A DNA stretch of 29,712 bases from assembly GCA_038209965.1 (NCBI GenBank), contig JBBQXF010000059.1, positions 1 through 29,712 on the forward strand, in the 5' to 3' direction. Shown here one piece after another: positions 24,901 to 29,712 of the stretch. Both the position numbers and the translations under genes were made by a program. How positions within the stretch are numbered: the stretch's first letter is position 1; every line of letters begins with the position of its first letter. The notes beneath the pieces were generated by a model. The model was given only the letters and a program-made list of their open reading frames with translations. It searched no databases and was not told the DNA's origin. This stretch comes from JALONO01 sp038209965 (GTDB lineage Bacteria > Bacteroidota > Bacteroidia > Cytophagales > Thermoflexibacteraceae).

Positions 24901-27900
24901 TAACATTTGATGGCGTAGGGGCCACCTGGACCATCGATGCTTCAAGCGGGCCATTTGTATCATCGAGCGATATTTATCTAAGCCAAGGCACGCTGAACAC
25001 CAACAGCATTGATGTGCGCGTGCAAGTTTTTTATAGCTTTTACAACACTCCTAGGACGCTAAACTTGGGCAATACGGTACTCACCGTTGCCGGTGGGGGA
25101 GGTACAATAGTTGACCTACGGGGCACCAATTTTGCTTTTCCAACCCCTGGCCCCAACGCCCGAATAGATTTCACGAGTACCAACTTGTTTTCCATCGAGT
25201 TGGTTAATATAGTGCACGAACTTCCCCAACTGAATTTTACGGCAACCGGAAACGCACCCGCAATGGTCAACATCAATACAGGAGGGGGTACTAACCGGGT
25301 CACTTTTCGGGAAATCACGATCGCCAATGATCGCCAGGGCCTGATGCTCAATATAAACGGAATTACTCCCAAAACTTTCTCCCGGGGGCTATTGTTCGGG
25401 GCGAATGTCACTAATGCCAACAATAGTTTGCTTGTTGTGGGCGGCTCAGCACTAGGCGGGGAGAACATTTTTAGCGCACTGGTAGATCTGGGCAATAATG
25501 CGGTGGCAAACAGCCTTTCCAGCGTAGAATTCAGGGGGAGCAACATATTTAACGCAGCTTTTAATGCCCGGTACAATCCGCCAAGCCTGATTAGGTTTAC
25601 CCAAGTTGGCAGTAATGTATTCAATGGGCTGCTTTTGATTGAAGCTGGGGTTTATGTTTCTTTCCAAAACTCAAACGGGCAAAACATATTTCAAAACATT
25701 CAGTTTGATGCGTTATCAAAAATTGATTTTAGTGGCAATATCGGGGCGACCAACCGGGTAATAGGCAATTTTCTTTTTGTTGGGGCAGATTGCCTTCGTC
25801 CGGTAACTATTAGATTTGCTTTTGGGATTGCGCCCGTTTTCTTTGACAATGCTGACACTTGGACGGTAGTACAAGTAGAAGGCATCAATTTTCAGGGGGC
25901 AACAATTACAGTCAATGGAGTAGAAAATATTGGTTCAAACTCTGGAACAGTGGTTTTTAACATTACACCAAGAACCTTGTATTGGGTGGGCGGCACGGTG
26001 GGAAAAACACCCAGTTCTTTCGAGTGGTTTGATTCCAACAACTGGCGCACCGTTAGTGGTGCGGTGTCCGATCCGGCCGCCTGTCCCCCCACCAACATCG
26101 ATAATGTAGTTTTTGACAATAATTCTTTCAGCGGCGGAGTTGGCGCAAGTGATGTTATTTTGGTATCAGTAGGGTCTGGCAATGGATCGCTCCAGCCAAC
26201 CTGCCGTAACATGACTTGGTTGGCCAATATTACGAACAATCCACGAGTACGTGTGTTTGGGGCAGCGTTTTTGAATATTTATGGTAGCCTTGCCTTACAA
26301 CCTCCCGCATCGATGCAAATGAACGGCTTTGCAAGTGCTGCAGAGAACACTTCCAATCTCTTTTATGTGTTTCATTCCAACATGGTTGGCCAAACCATCA
26401 CTTCAGCAGGACAATCTTTGGGCTGGATGGTTTTTCAAGGTGTTGGAGACTGGCGCTTGCAAGATCCGCTTGTCTATTCCACCGTAGTCCAGTTATCCTC
26501 GGGCACACTTTATACCTACAACCCGCCCGCGACTGGAACTACGGTCTATCAACCAGTAACTACCCCGAACCTGAACCTAATTGGCGGAACCCTTAATATG
26601 GGCCGTTCACAGGTCAATTTATTGGGAAATGTTTTTGATTTTTCTGGGGGAAACATCGTAGCCATAGATGACAATGTGTGTGGTACGTTGGCCGATAACG
26701 CGGGGCGCTTTGTGTTTACTGCCAGTGGCAATATTCTGCTAAATGTGGGCAACGTAGGGTACAACTTCCCCGATTTCAGTATTACTGGTTTGACGGCGGG
26801 CAACAGTTTCACGGTGAATTCGCTGGGCACCAACCGGCTCGTTTTCCGGGATGTTTTTGTTGCTCAGAATGGGATTATCTTCAATATGAACGGCGTTTCC
26901 CCCAAAACGTTTGGGCGAGTAAGTTTTCAAAACAACACGCAGGTAAATTTTAACGGTATAACAATTCCATTGGCAGGCTGGAGCAACCCAACCGTCCCGA
27001 CCAATATCAATATTTTTCAGTGCGATGTGAGCTTTGGCACCGGCACCAACGCGGTGTTCAACAATACCAACCGGTTTATGGGCAATTTTACCGCAACTAG
27101 TACCACGGCCGGGGCCAATGCAGTGAGGTTTTCTGGGAGCAATGTGTTCAACCAACAGTTCACGGTGACGGCCAGCCCGGGCAATGTGACCATTGGCCAA
27201 TCCAACACTGAAGTCAACCGTTTTCAGGGCGCATTCGCGTTAAATGGCGCTCCCAATAACCTCAATGTTACTGGCACTGCCAACACTGGGCCTGCGGGGG
27301 TAATTTTTGAGAACACCGTTTTGGTCAACTCAACTCAACTCAACCAAACCACTGCCAATTTTGCTGCCTCGGTGGAATTTAAGAACAATGTGTCGTGGGG
27401 CAGTTTTGCCGGGGGAACGACTACCAACCCCCTCAATTTTGAAGGGCCAGTGGACATGTACGACGGGAACGGCGATGGATTTGGGGCACCAACTGGCCGT
27501 CTGTTCCAAACCGGGACCGATAGCCGTCTGGTGTTTGGCAGTGACTTGATCCTCATTGGCGTCACTCCACCCAATGCCGCCACTGGGCAACGTGCCGATT
27601 TTCGCAACTTGGAATTGGGCCTCAACACTTCGGCCCAATTCAACGGACTATCTACTTACGACAACCTGATCTTAAAAGATTTTTCATCCATTGAATTTGC
27701 CAACGGCAACAATGTTGCTCCAGCCCTGGTCAATACGAATGAAATCCGCGAACAGTGGAACACGGACATCAGCGGGGATCAGACTTGTGCCCAGGGTGCC
27801 ATCCGCATTGCTTCCAACCGCTTCGGGGTGCAGGCCCACTTGCGCGTAAACCGCAACCACGATGCTGATGACAACACCAATGCGCCCACCCAATACCGCC

Positions 27901-29712
27901 GGCTACGCAACACGTTGGTGCGGGATCTGAACAAAGTCGGCCTAGTAGCCGGGGATCCGTACTTGGCTGCTGTTCCTGTTACGCGGGTTCAAATATATCC
28001 CGGCGACATTGCCAATGTGGCCAATAACACCGAATATGTTTATGTGAACCGGGCCTCGGTGCCGGTGGTATTCAGTACCAGTGGGGCAGGTATAGACTTT
28101 AATCCGGTGGAAATCCTGCCCTTGCCGCCAAGACAAACTTATTACTGGGTGCGCAGCCCCAACCAACGCACGGGGGTCATCAACAATGCCAGTGGCGGAT
28201 GGGGCGATTTGGGCAACGACAACCACTGGGCCAAGAACGATCCCAACGGTCTGCCCTCCGGCTGTATCCCTACGGCCTACGATTCGGTGGTGTTCTACAA
28301 CTTCGGGGCCGATGCTGCCAATGTGACTGCGCTCTCGATCGTTGATCTCAACCGTTTTAACCTAACAACGGGCGGAATTGGGATGACCCCGACCGGTAAG
28401 TTGTTTCGCTTCATTGGCACTGACGATGTGAGCTTACGGGTGTTTGGGGCGCATTACGTGGATCCCGCGGTGCCAGTTGCGAATCTTGACAACCAATTCT
28501 TGGGCACAGTTGAATACACCGGCTACAATGCCTCAGTCCGAGTACCGGGTGCGGGTGGAGCAGTCAAGGAACTCAGGACCGGCGACCGCTTCCGTTTTGC
28601 GGGACCAGTCCTTTTTAACAGCAACTTGGATCGCTGGGTCCTGCGCGACCATTTTGATATCAATGGAGGTACCCGGGGTGATTTGACCATTGCCTATGGC
28701 ATTTTGGATGCGGGCGATGCCGATGGTGCGCCGGCCAACCCCTATACCATCAGCTTGGAAGGCGACTGGCGGATTTTGGCCCGCACCACGGCCAATCAAT
28801 CCTCGGCCCTGCGCCGCCCCTTGTTTATCCCCCGCCGGAGCACAGTTAGCTTTGATGGAAATGGATATCGCCAGACCATCCAACTGGACGACCAGACCAA
28901 GGCCAATCCCGTGACTACTGACGGGCTGGCCACTGCCACCGACTGCGTGGAATGTACCCAATATGTGGTGGGTGCGCAAGCATACCCAAATACGGTGGCC
29001 ACCGATCCGGCTACTGGAAACCGCTCGTACGGGGGCAGTCCTTACACCAGCGACACCAACGACCCTCTCATTGCCGCCAATTTGAGCGCTATTATCGCCT
29101 GTTCGCGCAGCCCGTTCTACAATTTAGAGGTCAACAAACCCTACAATGCCAATAGCAATAACCTCGAGGTACAGCTGCAAAGCATCATATCGATCTACAA
29201 TGACCTGCGGCTGACCAGCGGCCAGTTGAACGATAACGGACAGCAGATCAGGGGCAACTACTATAACCCGATCAATGTGAACGGGGGGAGCATTTTACTG
29301 GCCAACAACACTTGCCTCCTTATTGGGACAGGCAACCAAAACACGGTTTTTCCCACGTGTTATCGCTCCGAGCGCATCACTTTGTCCGTGACAGGTGAAG
29401 TATATACCCCCGATAATGCTAGTGGCAATTATGCCCCGGTTGACCCCACAGCCTTTTTTGGCCGAGGGGGTAACAATCCATCCATTGTGCAATATAACGC
29501 CAATATTCAGCAGTTGGTGGCCGGTCCACTATCGCGCAGCAGTATTTTTCCACTAGCTTCTCCCCAAACTATTAGTGTTGGGCCTGCAACCTATGGATCT
29601 TTGGTCATTACCACAAACACTGCGGGAGGTGCTTACAAAGATCTAGGGGCAAGTGCCAGTGTCACCGTCAATGGAACCTTCTTCCTTCATAGCGGAATAT
29701 TTCGGGATTTTG
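21912..29712 (+). CDS. Giant secreted beta-strand-repeat surface protein (5' part, runs off the window)
   Basis: A single frame from ATG 21912 (in-frame TAA at 21903) stays open without a stop for 2600 codons to the window edge; I read it codon by codon. Residues about 10-37 form a signal peptide (LFLLSIAIFLLTNPLLA|AD). The mature part is rich in Asn, Thr, Gly and Ala, poor in Lys, and made of short alternating hydrophobic strands, as in beta-helix or beta-strand-repeat adhesins. At least five module heads of the form YWxGGxGNW..NW..(C)xPxxxDNVxFDN start at about residues 40, 345, 864, 1357 and 2078. Sub-repeats NxNGxxPKTF occur at about 628, 1147 and 1658, and GTLNTNS at several places. This architecture is known from large Bacteroidota surface proteins that usually end in a T9SS sorting domain or gliding-type C-terminus; that end is outside the window. 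A role in adhesion or the extracellular matrix is inferred. Confidence 0.9.
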   Translation, partial: MNSALTINPFYHLLHKFGRLFLLSIAIFLLTNPLLAADRYWVGGSGNWDAANTTNWSTTAGGGGGASVPTAADNVFFAAPLAASTVVTIVGAANCANFQWSLAGGTLAGAAGSALNIAGNNFVLTTGMTWTYAGDVAFNNAAGSLTAAGVSMTANLIFNSAGGWIINDNFINTGNVTGAAGANLTLLGTNNQLGGVYNVSGITTLGVSTITVFSGNANRTFGTVTLRASATLTMQTPATSSDNFGTINLTDLATMRFSGRNSNPTLVSGRLIMNRSDCNNGNNGIVTSASGVQTQVNFQTVQDWYNTNVSQLQNTNAGSVTIWTGSNSGNPGFVNNISVPIPNLYWTGAAGAGNTNWSDCRNWATVSGGAAAGSANITIPTRTNNVFFDNNSFAVSPIVTINTASACRTLDATTLGSPMQLAATANDLEIYGNLALSSNFDLSAHTGTISFLSNGAQTITMAGRSISRARFGDPSAGSLTGNWVVQDNFTALGAVTLIAGTLNTNSRPFAAASLNANPTGIDENRSLVLGASAIQLTGSGASPVLDLRSTNNVLIFNNPVGTATINFTANANVVVETGASAKVIPNAVFSNITTGIINLNTSNTANRITFGNLTVAQSAAAAGSTVLNVNGSAPKTFGAISLAQNVNAVFNGTTVTTPGNNNIINGAIDFAGGNDVSFQYSFTLNSTLTLAAAAASQVRFGNAPGDNATVTNHTFVGPILINGNGHLIYFDQPGNNSFQGSVTATGTANRFSLRNNGNNTFAQPVNTGTDAIWQFNACPTCLTTINSTFVVAGSCTTVAQLQSANLPVAGVARVDFTAGPYNFSYVDVTNLNNSIAPPVNVVIGGSVTNSVGFTAIPGNPRTLYWVNGSGNWTDTNHWSASGGGPSGQCVPRDIDNVIFDNLSNPVAAAFDITISSAAACANMEWRNTDAARIPSLRTGGPAGTLRITGNWLILDNNALANNVDGTFAAIITLSDPVGVPPILARTLRFADDVFGSITFDGVGATWTIDASSGPFVSSSDIYLSQGTLNTNSIDVRVQVFYSFYNTPRTLNLGNTVLTVAGGGGTIVDLRGTNFAFPTPGPNARIDFTSTNLFSIELVNIVHELPQLNFTATGNAPAMVNINTGGGTNRVTFREITIANDRQGLMLNINGITPKTFSRGLLFGANVTNANNSLLVVGGSALGGENIFSALVDLGNNAVANSLSSVEFRGSNIFNAAFNARYNPPSLIRFTQVGSNVFNGLLLIEAGVYVSFQNSNGQNIFQNIQFDALSKIDFSGNIGATNRVIGNFLFVGADCLRPVTIRFAFGIAPVFFDNADTWTVVQVEGINFQGATITVNGVENIGSNSGTVVFNITPRTLYWVGGTVGKTPSSFEWFDSNNWRTVSGAVSDPAACPPTNIDNVVFDNNSFSGGVGASDVILVSVGSGNGSLQPTCRNMTWLANITNNPRVRVFGAAFLNIYGSLALQPPASMQMNGFASAAENTSNLFYVFHSNMVGQTITSAGQSLGWMVFQGVGDWRLQDPLVYSTVVQLSSGTLYTYNPPATGTTVYQPVTTPNLNLIGGTLNMGRSQVNLLGNVFDFSGGNIVAIDDNVCGTLADNAGRFVFTASGNILLNVGNVGYNFPDFSITGLTAGNSFTVNSLGTNRLVFRDVFVAQNGIIFNMNGVSPKTFGRVSFQNNTQVNFNGITIPLAGWSNPTVPTNINIFQCDVSFGTGTNAVFNNTNRFMGNFTATSTTAGANAVRFSGSNVFNQQFTVTASPGNVTIGQSNTEVNRFQGAFALNGAPNNLNVTGTANTGPAGVIFENTVLVNSTQLNQTTANFAASVEFKNNVSWGSFAGGTTTNPLNFEGPVDMYDGNGDGFGAPTGRLFQTGTDSRLVFGSDLILIGVTPPNAATGQRADFRNLELGLNTSAQFNGLSTYDNLILKDFSSIEFANGNNVAPALVNTNEIREQWNTDISGDQTCAQGAIRIASNRFGVQAHLRVNRNHDADDNTNAPTQYRRLRNTLVRDLNKVGLVAGDPYLAAVPVTRVQIYPGDIANVANNTEYVYVNRASVPVVFSTSGAGIDFNPVEILPLPPRQTYYWVRSPNQRTGVINNASGGWGDLGNDNHWAKNDPNGLPSGCIPTAYDSVVFYNFGADAANVTALSIVDLNRFNLTTGGIGMTPTGKLFRFIGTDDVSLRVFGAHYVDPAVPVANLDNQFLGTVEYTGYNASVRVPGAGGAVKELRTGDRFRFAGPVLFNSNLDRWVLRDHFDINGGTRGDLTIAYGILDAGDADGAPANPYTISLEGDWRILARTTANQSSALRRPLFIPRRSTVSFDGNGYRQTIQLDDQTKANPVTTDGLATATDCVECTQYVVGAQAYPNTVATDPATGNRSYGGSPYTSDTNDPLIAANLSAIIACSRSPFYNLEVNKPYNANSNNLEVQLQSIISIYNDLRLTSGQLNDNGQQIRGNYYNPINVNGGSILLANNTCLLIGTGNQNTVFPTCYRSERITLSVTGEVYTPDNASGNYAPVDPTAFFGRGGNNPSIVQYNANIQQLVAGPLSRSSIFPLASPQTISVGPATYGSLVITTNTAGGAYKDLGASASVTVNGTFFLHSGIFRDF
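22029..28305 (+). repeat. Five 'YWxGGxGNW ... DNVxFDN' module heads in the giant protein
   Basis: Heads begin at 22029, 22944, 24501, 25980 and 28140. Each reads roughly YW(V/T)xG..xNW, then a second N/HW, a Gly-rich stretch, a Pro (often after Cys), and DNV(I/F/V)F(D/Y)N. Spacing between heads is irregular (about 305, 519, 493 and 721 codons), so the modules differ in how many beta-strand units they carry. Heads 2 and 4 share an identical 17-mer TTTGACAATAATTCTTT (23074-23090 and 26112-26128). Confidence 0.85.
23793..26912 (+). repeat. Three NxNGxxPKTF sub-repeats in the giant protein
   Basis: NVNGSAPKTF (23793-23822), NINGITPKTF (25350-25379) and NMNGVSPKTF (26883-26912). Each is preceded by an NR(I/V/L)xF strand about 20 residues earlier. 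One copy occurs after each of module heads 2, 3 and 4, so it marks a fixed sub-unit within the long modules. Confidence 0.8.

Noticed and set aside
22304..27217. Long antisense open frames of about 60-200 codons opposite the giant gene
   Set aside because: They are Pro/Val/Ala-rich mirrors of an Asn/Thr/Gly-rich coding strand, lack any domain motif or start context, and lie wholly inside the continuous plus-strand frame.
1..29712. tRNA or rRNA genes, prophage genes, or a replication origin
   Set aside because: No cloverleaf ending in CCA-like form, rRNA core sequence, phage structural motif or dnaA-box cluster was recognised by eye on either strand.

Overview
The window looks like chromosomal DNA of a free-living Bacteroidota bacterium, most likely of the Cytophagales/Saprospirales kind. 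The reasons are a SusC/SusD outer-membrane pair, Bacteroidota-type promoters (TTTG, about 20 bp, TAnnTTTG), weak Shine-Dalgarno sites, Tat-type sugar oxidoreductases, and a giant beta-strand-repeat surface protein of the type II find in gliding or T9SS-bearing members of the phylum. No 16S gene is present, so genus level cannot be reached. The base composition is moderately GC-rich, except for an AT-rich scar at about 17.1-18.1 kb and the regulatory gaps around 12.7-13.9 kb.

Layout. 1-852: the 3' part of hslU and its terminator. 963-4106: a secreted TPR-CHAT protein with an intact His/Cys dyad. 4491-8924: a susC-susD operon with its own promoter and a strong, probably two-way, terminator. 9155-13704 (minus strand): a complete tripartite ABC exporter (ATPase, lipoprotein adaptor, FtsX-fold permease, TolC-like channel), resembling cyanobacterial DevBCA plus TolC. 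It faces a divergent MarR-like regulator (13917-14540) whose promoter spacer holds a palindrome.

14762-16735: a secreted sialate O-acetylesterase-type esterase, followed by two long perfect hairpins. 17056-18258: a decay zone with a truncated and frameshifted ISAs1-type transposase whose right end cuts a recQ-like helicase fragment, an unidentified remnant, and the N-terminal stub of a Gfo/Idh/MocA oxidoreductase. 18572-19891: an intact Tat-exported Gfo/Idh/MocA oxidoreductase. 20196-21701 (minus): xylulokinase. 21912 to the window end: one uninterrupted reading frame of at least 2600 codons with no stop in the window. It encodes a secreted, Asn/Thr/Gly/Ala-rich repeat protein built from at least five 'YWxGGxGNW...NW...P..DNVxFDN' modules.

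How the genes fit together. SusCD, the carbohydrate esterase, the oxidoreductases and xylulokinase point to uptake and breakdown of sugars or acetylated glycans, but they are not one operon. The exporter and MarR-like gene form a regulated efflux unit. The TPR-CHAT protein and the giant repeat protein act outside the cytoplasm. The strongest items for a second look are the giant modular protein, the layered insertion/deletion scar, the hairpin repeats beside it, and the palindrome inside the MarR promoter. I see no clear evidence of a wholly new system.
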